Of a stretch of DNA of 64,000 bases, positions 12,011 through 19,682 are shown one piece after another. The notes below the pieces were generated by a model. The model had not been told where the DNA came from. It was given only the letters and a program-made list of their open reading frames with translations, and made no database searches. The position numbers were made by a program, and so were the translations under genes. The stretch is taken from positions 18,184,001-18,248,000 of the forward strand of contig JAKSXM010000137.1 of the NCBI GenBank assembly GCA_022575985.1, read 5' to 3'. Numbering within the stretch: the stretch's first letter is position 1; each line of letters starts with the position of its first letter. The DNA is from Anagrus nilaparvatae. Taxonomy: Eukaryota > Arthropoda > Insecta > Hymenoptera > Mymaridae.

Positions 12011-12250
12011 TCATATTAAGCGTTCTTTATCTGATTTCTTTTCAGATTTTTTAGCAGTCGTAATCAAATAACTATGTTGAGAACTTGTATATTTATTACT
12101 TTCACTATATGATGGATTCGAGAAGCTGATTGTTTCTTTTCCTTTATAAGTACTTGTCCATCGTTTTTGTTCACTCTTTTCTTGTCCTTCTTCTTTCAAC
12201 TTAGTATATTTTACATCTGAAGATGCTGATCTGCTATGATCCTGACCCAT
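12011..12250 (-). CDS. Small hydrophilic protein with N-myristoylation motif (79 aa)
   Basis: An ATG at 12250 in the context GCCATGG opens a 79-residue, Ser/Lys-rich, highly polar protein. The N-terminus MGQDHS fits the myristoylation rule (Gly2, Ser6), as in many viral matrix or capsid-associated proteins. A promoter lies just upstream: GGTATAAATA at about 12291-12300, overlapping the end of the integrase frame. I do not recognise the family. The position next to the integrase, its intact frame and its own promoter argue for a real gene. A role at membranes is only an inference from the motif. Confidence 0.6.
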   Translation of the reverse strand: MGQDHSRSASSDVKYTKLKEEGQEKSEQKRWTSTYKGKETISFSNPSYSESNKYTSSQHSYLITTAKKSEKKSDKERLI

Positions 12251-12303
12251 GGCTGACAAAATTAATAATAAGCTCTAATTCAAAGAGCAGATGTATTTAT
12301 ACC

Positions 12304-13224
12304 TTATAAATCGGATTTGTCTATCCAGCTGTTGTGAGAGTTATCGAAACCAAGCCATTTTACAAAAAGTTTATTCCCTCTCTTTTTTAAAACTTTTTCA
12401 ATGAGATAAACATCTGCATTGGTTGTTCTTTGAAGTTCAAATTCATAGAATCCACCAGAAATCAAATTTCCTTGATAATCTTTTAATTCATACGTGAATG
12501 GAATAGTTGGTTTAATTTTTTCAATCGTGAAAACTTCTGTTGTATAATTTGGGGTATACCCCTTTTCAAAAATATGTTTATATTTACTTATTCTAACTTT
12601 ATCTGATACTTTAAATTTTGGCTTATCTCTAACACATTTTCCATTGAAATATCTTTGCAACACTAATAATTCATTCTCGTGATTCACATCTTTAGGTTTC
12701 ATTCCAATAGTTCGATGTTTGGTATTATTATACTTTGAAATTAATTCAGGTAAAATATCTACCCATTTATAATTTCCATTAAGACTAAATTTTTTCCACA
12801 TTATACTTTTCAAAGTACGATTGAAACGCTCCACGATTGAAGCTTTTAAATGGCTGTACGTAGAATACAAATCAACTTTATATTTTTTCAATAATTGTTT
12901 ACATGTCTTATTGTAAAATTCGGTTCCCTGGTCTACGTGAAGTTTCGATGGTACTCGCCCTTGTTTAAAAATTGATTCTAACGCCTTAGCGACTTCTTCA
13001 CCTGTTTTTTGCTTCAATGGTACACCCCAAGCATATTTTGAAAAATTATCTATTACAGTGAGTAAATAGTTGTATCCTTTATTTTCTCGTGAATGTGTAT
13101 CCATTACAACTAAATCTGCTTGCCAAGTTTCATCGATTCCTCGAATATCAACTTTACGTCTTCTAAAGTTTTTTCTAACGGGCTTATGTAATTCTTCAAC
13201 TAAGGCTTCTTTCACTTGTTGCAT
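12304..13224 (-). CDS. Polinton retroviral-type integrase with C-terminal chromodomain
   Basis: DDE integrase that inserts the element and makes the 6-bp duplication. The catalytic core runs from about residue 30 to 170, with candidate acidic residues D37 (WQADLV), D98 (HVDQGTEF) and E132 (VERFNRT). The C-terminus is a chromodomain of about 35 residues with the aromatic-cage set Y273, W290 and W300, which could guide insertion to modified chromatin. I chose the ATG at 13224; the frame stays open upstream but without an ATG. The start overlaps the end of the upstream gene by 29 nt. No HHCC zinc finger is visible at the N-terminus; the 306-residue form resembles integrases of other insect Mavericks. 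The frame is intact and the enzyme may be active. Confidence 0.92.
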   Translation of the reverse strand: MQQVKEALVEELHKPVRKNFRRRKVDIRGIDETWQADLVVMDTHSRENKGYNYLLTVIDNFSKYAWGVPLKQKTGEEVAKALESIFKQGRVPSKLHVDQGTEFYNKTCKQLLKKYKVDLYSTYSHLKASIVERFNRTLKSIMWKKFSLNGNYKWVDILPELISKYNNTKHRTIGMKPKDVNHENELLVLQRYFNGKCVRDKPKFKVSDKVRISKYKHIFEKGYTPNYTTEVFTIEKIKPTIPFTYELKDYQGNLISGGFYEFELQRTTNADVYLIEKVLKKRGNKLFVKWLGFDNSHNSWIDKSDL

Positions 13225-13675
13225 TATCTTCAATTTCAACTTCAACTAGTTTTGGATTTATTTCTTTAGCTAAGTTTTTTATTATTCTACTATTTTTATT
13301 AACTCTCCTTCTAAGTTTGGTTACACTGTTGTCAAAATCATTTATTTTTTGATTAAATCCATCTACAGTTTCCTTTATATTTTTTATTTTTTCATCAAAA
13401 CTTGCTAAAGTTGTTCCAAATGATTCAAGATTAGCTTTAAAATCACTGAATACAGGTTCAAATTCTCTTATTAATGCATATGATTCAACAGCTAATTTTT
13501 CTGAAAGAATATTTAAATTAACTGCGTCGTATTTATCAGTAGCGTCTGCAACTTGACGCAACAATTTGTTTTCTATGTTGTAGTCTCCTGTTTCAGTTAA
13601 ATTGAATCCAATTCCAGGAGGTCCACGTAAACTTTTTTCTTTATTTAAAACACGTCCAAATACGTCGACGGACAT
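13196..13675 (-). CDS. Fibre-like coiled-coil protein of the Polinton (159 aa)
   Basis: The N-terminal part (MSVDVFGR, then RGPPGIGF near residue 17) is followed by a motif pattern, LLRQVADATDKYDAVNL, that resembles the repeated motif of trimeric phage tail fibres. The rest (about residues 55-140) is a heptad-patterned helical region. The C-terminal tail is acidic and overlaps the integrase start by 29 nt. A TATATATTA lies about 30 nt upstream of a CTCATT initiator just before the ATG. I infer a trimeric spike or fibre-type virion protein. This rests on motif resemblance only; a conserved protein of unknown function is the safe call. Confidence 0.65.
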   Translation of the reverse strand: MSVDVFGRVLNKEKSLRGPPGIGFNLTETGDYNIENKLLRQVADATDKYDAVNLNILSEKLAVESYALIREFEPVFSDFKANLESFGTTLASFDEKIKNIKETVDGFNQKINDFDNSVTKLRRRVNKNSRIIKNLAKEINPKLVEVEIEDNATSERSLS

Positions 13676-13707
13676 AATTAAAATGAGGAATTTTTTTTAA
13701 TGCCTCT

Positions 13708-14817
13708 CTAATATATAATTTCTGCTTCACGCAGTTCTTCTATGATTGAGAGAATTTCATTATCATGATTATTATTTCCAGCTTGCCTTTCTGCTACTAG
13801 GATTCTCAAACGATCAACTAACTCATTTGGATCGTCCCAATGAGTATACTGCACTTGACTATTGTTAGTTACCATATATTTAGGTAAAAACGGTATTCCA
13901 TCTCCAGTTACTTCTAATGCCTTCATAACATAATTCAAGTATTTTGAAGATTTGTTGACTCTCATTGATTCTTCTGGTCGATAAAATTTTCGATGAGCAT
14001 TTGTAGCTCTTATAATTTTTCCATAAGTTTTTAAATTTTCAGATGTAACTAAATCACCAGTTGGATAATTTTTAAAAATTAATTCCAACAATCCTATCTC
14101 ATATGGATAAGATGAATCTCCAAGAATAAATTTATCCTCCTCAAATTCAATTTTTTTATTACCAATTTGAAATGATTTATTTGCCATTTTTCGCACACCA
14201 AATGCAGTATCGAGATCTCTTTTTGAAGATTTATTTTTAAACATGTCTAAATAATCATTAATCAGTGGATTATTTAATTGTTTTGTTTTATTTAATTTTT
14301 TCTTTTTGGAATTATCTAATCTTAACGTTTTATTGGGTGATGGTGTAAAATCATTAGAATCTGATTCATCTGACATCAACTCCTCCTCACTTTCCATAAA
14401 TTTTCGTTTCTCTACCATTTCATTCTCCTCTAGGAATTCTTTATTTTCCAACAGTTCTTCATTATCTATGAATTTTTTATTATCTATCAATTCTTCATCA
14501 TCATTTTCATCATTACTTACAGCAGATTGAAATCTCGTATTCCATGTAGACTTTTCATGTTTCTTTATCTTAAAAGGGGTGCTGCTGGGTAATTGTAAAA
14601 TGCTTTTTTTAACAAAAATTGGATTTTCAAAGTTTTCGGTAAATTTTTCTATTTTTTTCAAAGGTTTAGTTATAGGCTTAAGACTTTCATTTATCATTTG
14701 CTCAGCATTTTCTCTTCCCAATTTTAGAGCCAGATGCTTACGTTTTATAGATTCTCTAGCCTTTATGATTCGTTCAAGCAATTCTTTTTTTATAGGAATA
14801 TCTCCCTTAAAATCCAT
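13708..14817 (-). CDS. Conserved Maverick protein of unknown function (369 aa)
   Basis: The N-terminal third is basic and helical. Residues of about 105-165 are very acidic (runs of E/D with K). A Lys/Asn stretch and then a conserved-looking C-terminal domain of about 160 residues follow, containing LLELIFKNYPTGDL, KIIRATNAHRKFY and a final helical ILSIIEELREAE. From memory, this C-terminal domain accompanies integrase and capsid genes in insect Mavericks and is classed as unknown function; I cannot verify a database number. I chose the ATG at 14817. A TATAAATA on the minus strand at about 14871-14879 sits inside the end of the upstream small ORF. The alternation of charge could suit a virion core or DNA-binding protein, but this is speculation. 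Confidence 0.8.
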   Translation of the reverse strand: MDFKGDIPIKKELLERIIKARESIKRKHLALKLGRENAEQMINESLKPITKPLKKIEKFTENFENPIFVKKSILQLPSSTPFKIKKHEKSTWNTRFQSAVSNDENDDEELIDNKKFIDNEELLENKEFLEENEMVEKRKFMESEEELMSDESDSNDFTPSPNKTLRLDNSKKKKLNKTKQLNNPLINDYLDMFKNKSSKRDLDTAFGVRKMANKSFQIGNKKIEFEEDKFILGDSSYPYEIGLLELIFKNYPTGDLVTSENLKTYGKIIRATNAHRKFYRPEESMRVNKSSKYLNYVMKALEVTGDGIPFLPKYMVTNNSQVQYTHWDDPNELVDRLRILVAERQAGNNNHDNEILSIIEELREAEIIY

Positions 14818-14844
14818 CTTCACTCTTTGAGAGATTGTGATGTA

Positions 14845-15033
14845 CTAAATGGTATCTAAGTCATTACTACTATTTATAAGCAAATTTTTGAGATCTTTAT
14901 TATTAGTAAAAAATCTTTTCTTAAATTCACTAAATGTCATTTCAGATTTTACATAATTTTCATAAGCTAATCTGAGTATCATTATTACTTTAAATTCAAG
15001 ATCTGCATAAGTATGATTTTTATTAGATGACAT
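14845..15033 (-). CDS. Small Polinton ORF, possibly with a frameshifted N-terminus (62 aa)
   Basis: The first in-frame ATG is at 15033 (MSSNKNHTYADL) and gives 62 residues ending NDLDTI. The same frame stays open upstream without an ATG to about 15095. A good ATG at 15118 (MSSSRVKMENSK) lies in a neighbouring frame that stops just where this frame becomes protein-like. This suggests a single-base indel in an A-rich stretch, or a short intron, with the native start at 15118. The gene sits between the ATPase and the 369-residue protein in the same direction. Function is unknown. Confidence 0.5.
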   Translation of the reverse strand: MSSNKNHTYADLEFKVIMILRLAYENYVKSEMTFSEFKKRFFTNNKDLKNLLINSSNDLDTI

Positions 15034-15144
15034 ATAAATATCTTTTGGCAATATTTTGATTACGCCTGGATTATGTTTTGATTTTACTATTTTCCATCTT
15101 TACTCTTGAAGAGCTCATAGTAGACTAAATTATTTTTCTTCATT

Positions 15145-16101
15145 CTAGTTAATTATAAAAAATTCATGCAAGCCTTTTCTGTAACGTCCATTATTAATAT
15201 CACTTTCTTTATCTATTACAATAAATCCAAATTTATCTTTCCAGCATTTGTCACATAATTCCTTAAACTTATTGAATTTCATATCAGTATTCACATGATT
15301 TTTATAAATATGCTTTGTATTAGAATCATCTTGTTTAAAAATGATTAGAAAATTCACATTATCTCTAACATATTGTTTTGGAACTGCAGAATAAGATTGA
15401 CACAAGTAAAAACTATCAACATATTTATGTCTTCCTCTTGAATAAAATTCATTACAACTCTTCTGACTCTCCAATTGTATATCATCAAAAATCATTAAAC
15501 TGAATGGAAAAACTTTTTCAGGTGGTAAGACTTGATCCTGCTCAGTAAATTCAAAGTACCTCATTCCTTCTAAGGGTTTAAGAACACCAGGAATCCCATT
15601 AATTACCATTTTTATATAATTAAATTTTGGTTGATCTGCTGATTTCGAGTAAACGTAAATGTATACAAATCTCAGTCCATTTTCATGTTCAATTATTGCC
15701 AATAACACGTTAGTTTTTCCACAGTTCGATCTGCCACAAATAACACCACGAATAGTATTTGGAAATAAGCTACCATTACGTTTAAATTGTACAATACCGT
15801 CACCAATAATTTCATCATAATTTATTACTGGTAAGGTTAATTTTTGACGTTTACATTTTATATCTGGTGAATTTTCTCTTTGATGATTAAGTTTTTCTAT
15901 TACTGGAGAAATTTCCCTTTTGCGTTTTAATTTTAAATAATTCTTTTTTTGACGCTTACAATTTTTAACTGGAGAATGTTCTCTTTGATGATTAAATTTT
16001 TCTATTACTGGAGAAGTTTCCCTTTTACGTTTTAATTTTAAATAATTCTTTTTTTGACGTTTACAATTTTTAACTGGAGAATTCCTACTTAGACGTTTCA
16101 T
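15145..16101 (-). CDS. FtsK/HerA-like DNA-packaging ATPase with repeated basic N-terminus
   Basis: Genome-packaging ATPase of the A32-type common to Polintons and related double-jelly-roll viruses. The Walker A motif is GRSNCGKT at residues 123-130. Walker B is SLMIFDD at 201-207. The 318-residue length is typical once the N-terminal extension is removed. The extension (residues 8-90) is unusual: a 35-residue basic unit (SPVKNCKRQKKNYLKLKRKR) occurs twice almost identically, and a third partial copy starts at residue 78, so the DNA shows 105-bp tandem repeats. It may be a nuclear-localisation or DNA-binding arm. Transcription leaves the divergent promoter at about 16,136, with a TCAGT initiator 32 nt from its TATA box. 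Confidence 0.9.
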   Translation of the reverse strand: MKRLSRNSPVKNCKRQKKNYLKLKRKRETSPVIEKFNHQREHSPVKNCKRQKKNYLKLKRKREISPVIEKLNHQRENSPDIKCKRQKLTLPVINYDEIIGDGIVQFKRNGSLFPNTIRGVICGRSNCGKTNVLLAIIEHENGLRFVYIYVYSKSADQPKFNYIKMVINGIPGVLKPLEGMRYFEFTEQDQVLPPEKVFPFSLMIFDDIQLESQKSCNEFYSRGRHKYVDSFYLCQSYSAVPKQYVRDNVNFLIIFKQDDSNTKHIYKNHVNTDMKFNKFKELCDKCWKDKFGFIVIDKESDINNGRYRKGLHEFFIIN

Positions 16102-16130
16102 TTTTATGTGTCTGTGTTAGTAGTTAATTA

Positions 16131-16184
16131 CATACTGAGACTTTTTCTATAAATACAATCTATTTATAGTCAAGAGCTCATTCT
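16131..16184. promoter_or_regulatory. Divergent promoter with palindromic TATA boxes
   Basis: TATAAATA at 16148-16155 serves the plus strand. Its mirror image TATTTATA at 16161-16168 gives TATAAATA on the minus strand. An initiator TCATTC is at 16178-16183 on the plus strand, and TCAGT is at 16134-16138 on the minus strand. Each lies 31-32 nt from its own TATA box. The two transcription units therefore start about 42 bp apart with interleaved core promoters, feeding the ATPase (left) and the PLA2 capsid gene (right). Confidence 0.75.
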
Positions 16185-16205
16185 TTAACTGACTCTCATA
16201 GAAAG

Positions 16206-17093
16206 ATGATCACTAATGGTAGTGGATTAATAAACACTTTAATTAATAAACTTCCAGTAGAACTTCATTTTCCAGGATATAGGTATTTATAATAGTAATA
16301 TTTATTTATTAAAAATATTTATTAAATTTATTCAATCAGATACTGTGGCCCTGGCACAAAACTAGCTAAACGTCTTGCTCGAGGAGATAAAGGTATAAAT
16401 CCTCTAGATTCAGCTTGCAAGGAACACGATATTGCATATTTTCAAAATCAAAATAACATCGAAGAGAGAAATAAAGCGGATCAAATATTAGCTGATAAAG
16501 CTTGGGAACGAGTAAAGTCTTCAGACGCCGGATTTGGTGAAAGAGCTGCTGCTTTAGCTGTAACTAACATCATGAAAGCAAAATCAAAATTAGGAATGGG
16601 ATGTTCTGAAATCAGAAAGTGTGCAAGGAGAAAGGGTATAAATAATAAAAAGAAAGGTGGATTTATTCCATTCAGAACTATCGTAGCAGCTGCAAAAAAA
16701 TCTATGATAAAAAGTAATAATGCAAAAAAAATTATATCGTCTGCTGTTAAAGCAGCTCGCAAAGCTGTAAAAAAGAAGGGAGGAAAAAATAAGGTTAATG
16801 AAGTAAGAGTTTTACCCCTTCCATACAAAACAGGGGGTGTCTTGCCCCTAGTTCCAATTTTTGCAGGGTTAAGTGCCTTAGGTGCCTTAGCAGGTGGCGC
16901 TTCAGGAGTAGCTAAAGCTATAAATGATTCAATCGCTGCCAAAAAACAACTTGAAGAATCCAAGAGACATAATCAAGCTATGGAGCAAGTTGCTTTGGGT
17001 AAAGGATTATATTTGAGACCTTATAAAGTTGGAAATGGATTACGACTGTACAATGAAAATATTGTTGTTAGTAGAAAAAAAAAAACTTCATAA
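16206..17093 (+). CDS. Capsid-associated protein with parvovirus-type phospholipase A2 motif, 2 exons
   Basis: Exons are 16206-16282 and 16340-17093 (276 residues). The intron is only 57 nt (GTATTT...AATCAG), a multiple of three, but it contains in-frame stops. The splice joins directly before the calcium-loop motif YCGPG (about residues 27-31), and the catalytic HD of KEHDIAY is at 55-56. This is the layout of the PLA2 domain in parvovirus VP1, used to breach endosomal membranes. The remainder is basic (KKK/RRK runs) with a hydrophobic Gly/Ala-rich stretch at about 190-215 and a basic end, resembling membrane-active minor capsid proteins. The ATG is the first one after the predicted start site near 16,180. 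The gene ends in an 11-A run just before the protease. Confidence 0.85.
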
Positions 17094-17095
17094 AT

Positions 17096-17458
17096 TTACC
17101 ATCGAGGGCTCTCACTAACACAGATTTACTCAAGTATGCAAAAGTATTAAAAATTCCATATTTCAGAGGAGTTTTTATGAGAAATTTACTACCAAGAAAT
17201 GGTCCATTGACCAATGAGTCTGCAATAGTAAATTTAGATGATAAAGATGGTTCTGGTACACATTGGGTTGCATATCGTAAAAGAAAAAATAAAGTTTTGT
17301 ATTTTGACAGTTTTGGAAATCTCAAGCCTCCATTAGAGCTCATAGAATATTTTAAACCAGCTAAAATTAATTACAATTATCAAAGATATCAACAATTTGA
17401 TACTTTTATCTGTGGTCATTTATGCCTAAAATTTTTAAGTAATCAGTTGGATAAATAA
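17096..17458 (+). CDS. Adenovirus-type cysteine protease (start codon apparently lost)
   Basis: Maturation protease of the Polinton/adenovirus family. Counting from the ATG at 17177, H29 (GTHWVAY), D44 (YFDSFG), Q72 or Q73, and C79 (FICGHLCLKF) form the catalytic set. The frame is protein-like and family-like from 17096 (PSRALTNTDLLKYAK), but the position where homologues, as I recall them, have ATG reads TTA here. The first ATG in frame is 17177, giving a 93-residue product that still holds the whole catalytic core. A -1 slip on the A11 run at 17075-17085 would join the PLA2 frame to this one. Possible explanations are start at 17177, translational fusion, or a decayed start. Downstream is the minor capsid gene. 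Confidence 0.82.
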   Translation, partial: LPSRALTNTDLLKYAKVLKIPYFRGVFMRNLLPRNGPLTNESAIVNLDDKDGSGTHWVAYRKRKNKVLYFDSFGNLKPPLELIEYFKPAKINYNYQRYQQFDTFICGHLCLKFLSNQLDK

Positions 17459-17461
17459 AGG

Positions 17462-17497
17462 TTATAAAAGCAGCATTTTCTGAAAAACAATTCAGTA
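17462..17497 (+). promoter_or_regulatory. TATA/Inr promoter for the 228-aa capsid gene
   Basis: TTATAAAAG at 17462-17470 lies about 30 nt before TTCAGTA at 17490-17496. The ATG of the 228-residue gene follows 15 nt later. Spacing and sequences match arthropod core promoters. Confidence 0.6.
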
Positions 17498-17511
17498 TTA
17501 CTCTGACTGTC

Positions 17512-18198
17512 ATGAGTGAATCATTGATAATAAGCTTATCAGCTCGTTCATCTGTTTTGGAATCAAGATTTTTTCCACCAATTGAACTTCATCCAAATAA
17601 AAATTACGTTATTGGATTGATTGAGTTACTTACGTTTAACTCTATTCCAAATATTGATGATAGCTGTAATAAATTTTACTTATCTGATTTTGAAACAATA
17701 AAAATTCCTACTGGAAGCTACGAGGTCGAAGATATTCAAAAGTATCTCTCAGAAAAATTAAAAGATATTTCATTTAGTCTAAAAGCAAATAATAACACTC
17801 TTCAAAGTATAATACAGTGTGAAAAAGAAATAGATTTTGAACCGCAAGATTCAATTGGTAAATTATTAGGGTTTAAACCACAAAAGTTGGCTCCAAATAT
17901 TCAACATACATCTGAACTTCCAGTATCTATATTAAAAGTTAACGTTCTCAGAGTAGAATGCAATATTGCAAGAGGAGCTTACAATAACGGACAAGAAGTA
18001 CACAATATATACGAATTTTTCCCAGCAGTTCCACCAGGATTTAAAATTATTGACCGACCTTTGGAAATCATATACTTACCTGTATCTGTAAAAAATTTAG
18101 ATTCTATTCAATTACGAATAGTTGATCAAGACGGTGATTTAGTGAATTTTCGTGGTGAAACTATATCCATAAGATTACATATAAAAACTGTTTCATAA
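17512..18198 (+). CDS. Probable minor capsid (penton-like) protein, 228 aa
   Basis: The start is ATG at 17512, 15 nt after an initiator. The protein is beta-rich: alternating hydrophobic segments (MSESLIISLSARS, KNYVIGLIELLTF, LEIIYLPVSV, SIQLRIVDQDGDLVNF) and the end ISIRLHIKTVS. This pattern and its place between protease and major capsid gene fit the single-jelly-roll minor capsid (penton) protein of Polintons and adintoviruses. No motif is decisive, so the assignment rests on synteny and predicted fold. The stop TAATG overlaps the start of the next small gene by one base. Confidence 0.7.
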   Translation: MSESLIISLSARSSVLESRFFPPIELHPNKNYVIGLIELLTFNSIPNIDDSCNKFYLSDFETIKIPTGSYEVEDIQKYLSEKLKDISFSLKANNNTLQSIIQCEKEIDFEPQDSIGKLLGFKPQKLAPNIQHTSELPVSILKVNVLRVECNIARGAYNNGQEVHNIYEFFPAVPPGFKIIDRPLEIIYLPVSVKNLDSIQLRIVDQDGDLVNFRGETISIRLHIKTVS

Positions 18199-18347
18199 TG
18201 GGAATAGTATTTAAAACAAAAACTGGATCAGGTTATTTAAGGAAGAAACAATGGTCACCAGCAATCAGTTATCATCGAGCAGTGAAAGCGTTAACACGTC
18301 AGAATCAACAGTTTCTTGCAAGTCTAGGACTAAAACTCCGTCGCTGA
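18198..18347 (+). CDS. Small very basic protein (49 aa), virion-core candidate
   Basis: The ATG overlaps the previous stop (TAATG). The 49-residue product, MGIVFKTKTGSGYLRKKQWS to GLKLRR, has about 11 Lys/Arg and no run of acidic residues. Small basic proteins that condense DNA (such as adenovirus pX/mu) lie close to capsid genes in related viruses. The tight coupling to its neighbour and the absence of stops support a real gene. No motif proves function; a core or scaffold role is an inference. Confidence 0.65.
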   Translation: MGIVFKTKTGSGYLRKKQWSPAISYHRAVKALTRQNQQFLASLGLKLRR

Positions 18348-18384
18348 AAGAAAAAATTTTCTGTGTTTTATTTTGCTGTATAAG

Positions 18385-19605
18385 ATGGAGGAAGTATTAA
18401 ATATCGATGAACCTGTCATTTTCGATGACTCTCTTGCCGACTATGAAATACACACTCATCAACCTTATGCTACGTCATCTTATAAAAATAGTGATACGAT
18501 AATTATAGCTATTCAACAGCAAGATCGTTGCATCTTACCATCAAAGAGTTTTTTACATATACAAGGAAAACTCACTAAAGCTAATGGGACAAAATCCGAA
18601 AAAATTAAACTCGTTAATAATGCGTTTGCATTTTTATTCTCAGAAATTCGGTACAAGATAAATGGTGAGGTCATTGATACCTGTAAAAACGTAGGAATAA
18701 CTACTCTCATGAAAGGGTATCCATCTTTCACTGAAATTCAATCAAATATTTTGGAAAATGCTGGCTGGTTATTGAAAGATGGAAATAAAATCATTGATGA
18801 AGATGGGAATTTTGATGTAATTTATCCTTTATGGATACTTTTTGGATTACATGAAAAATTCGATAAAGTTATTATTAACGTCAGTCATATTCTTGAATTT
18901 GTAAGATCAAACAATGATACAAATGCAATTATTCAAGATGGAGCCGTAGATGAATCATTTAAATTTACAATAAACAAATTTGAATGGTGTGTACCAAATT
19001 TGATACCATCGGATACTGCAAAAATAAGTCTGCTTAAGCAAATAGAAAAAGATAATCCCATAAAAATGGGTTATCACTCTTATGAATTATTTGTATATCC
19101 ATCACTTCCATTATCTACTAAAACAGTATGGACAGTAAAGACATCAACTCAACTAGAAAAGCCACGTTTTGTTATAGTAGGGTTTCAAACAAATAGAGAT
19201 AATAATAGAACAGCGAATGCTAGTCATTTTGATCACTGTCATATAACTAATGTAAAACTATATTTGAATTCTCAAAGTTTTCCGTACGGAAATTTAAATC
19301 TCGATATAGCAGGCAATAATTACTCACTTTTGTATGATATGTTTTTGAGATTTCAAATATCTTATTATGGAAAAGAATACGCGGAGTCTTTTATTGATCG
19401 AAAAAAATTTATAAATGAAACACCATTGATTGTAATAGATTGTTCAAAACAAAATGAATCTATGAAATATGCACCTGTAGATGTTAGGTTAGAATTCGAG
19501 ACTAGCCGTGCTTTTCCAGCAAATACAACTGCGTATTGCTTAATCATACATGATAGGATGGTGCAATACAAGCCAATCAGTGGTGAAGTAAGAAAGTTAG
19601 TTTAA
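18385..19605 (+). CDS. Major capsid protein, double-jelly-roll type (406 aa)
   Basis: The ATG at 18385 begins MEEVLNIDEPVIFDDSL. The motif series HTHQPYATSSY, QQQDRCILPSKSFLHIQGKL, NNAFAFLFSEIRYKINGEV, YPLWILFGLHEKF and the C-terminal LEFETSRAFPANTTAYCLII is that of the capsid-like proteins found in many insect and cnidarian Mavericks and assigned to the double jelly-roll fold. The frame is intact over its full length, so a capsid could still be made. It is the largest gene of the rightward block. The AT-rich end region holds the promoter of the next gene, whose GTGGGGATAAC box starts 21 bp after the stop. Assignment rests on family memory and position. Confidence 0.85.
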   Translation: MEEVLNIDEPVIFDDSLADYEIHTHQPYATSSYKNSDTIIIAIQQQDRCILPSKSFLHIQGKLTKANGTKSEKIKLVNNAFAFLFSEIRYKINGEVIDTCKNVGITTLMKGYPSFTEIQSNILENAGWLLKDGNKIIDEDGNFDVIYPLWILFGLHEKFDKVIINVSHILEFVRSNNDTNAIIQDGAVDESFKFTINKFEWCVPNLIPSDTAKISLLKQIEKDNPIKMGYHSYELFVYPSLPLSTKTVWTVKTSTQLEKPRFVIVGFQTNRDNNRTANASHFDHCHITNVKLYLNSQSFPYGNLNLDIAGNNYSLLYDMFLRFQISYYGKEYAESFIDRKKFINETPLIVIDCSKQNESMKYAPVDVRLEFETSRAFPANTTAYCLIIHDRMVQYKPISGEVRKLV

Positions 19606-19626
19606 GGAGTGGGGGAAATAAAAAGA

Positions 19627-19675
19627 GTGGGGATAACTATATAAAAGACAAAGATCTTGACGAAATTCCTCATTC
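19627..19675 (+). promoter_or_regulatory. Polinton promoter module: GTGGGGATAAC, TATA, Inr
   Basis: GTGGGGATAAC at 19627-19637 is directly followed by TATATAAAAG, and TCATTC lies 30-32 nt further on at 19670-19675. The ATG of the 249-residue gene follows 7 nt later. The same module recurs at 20541-20588. Confidence 0.7.
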
Positions 19676-19682
19676 TCTCACC

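Noticed and set aside
14306..14830. Plus-strand serine-rich ORFs
   Set aside because: They are the reverse reading of the acidic and N-terminal regions of the 369-residue minus-strand protein.
17099..17110. ATCGAGGGC shared between the tRNA anticodon loop region and the protease start
   Set aside because: The nine bases are in the same sense, not complementary, so no pairing is implied. Most likely coincidence.
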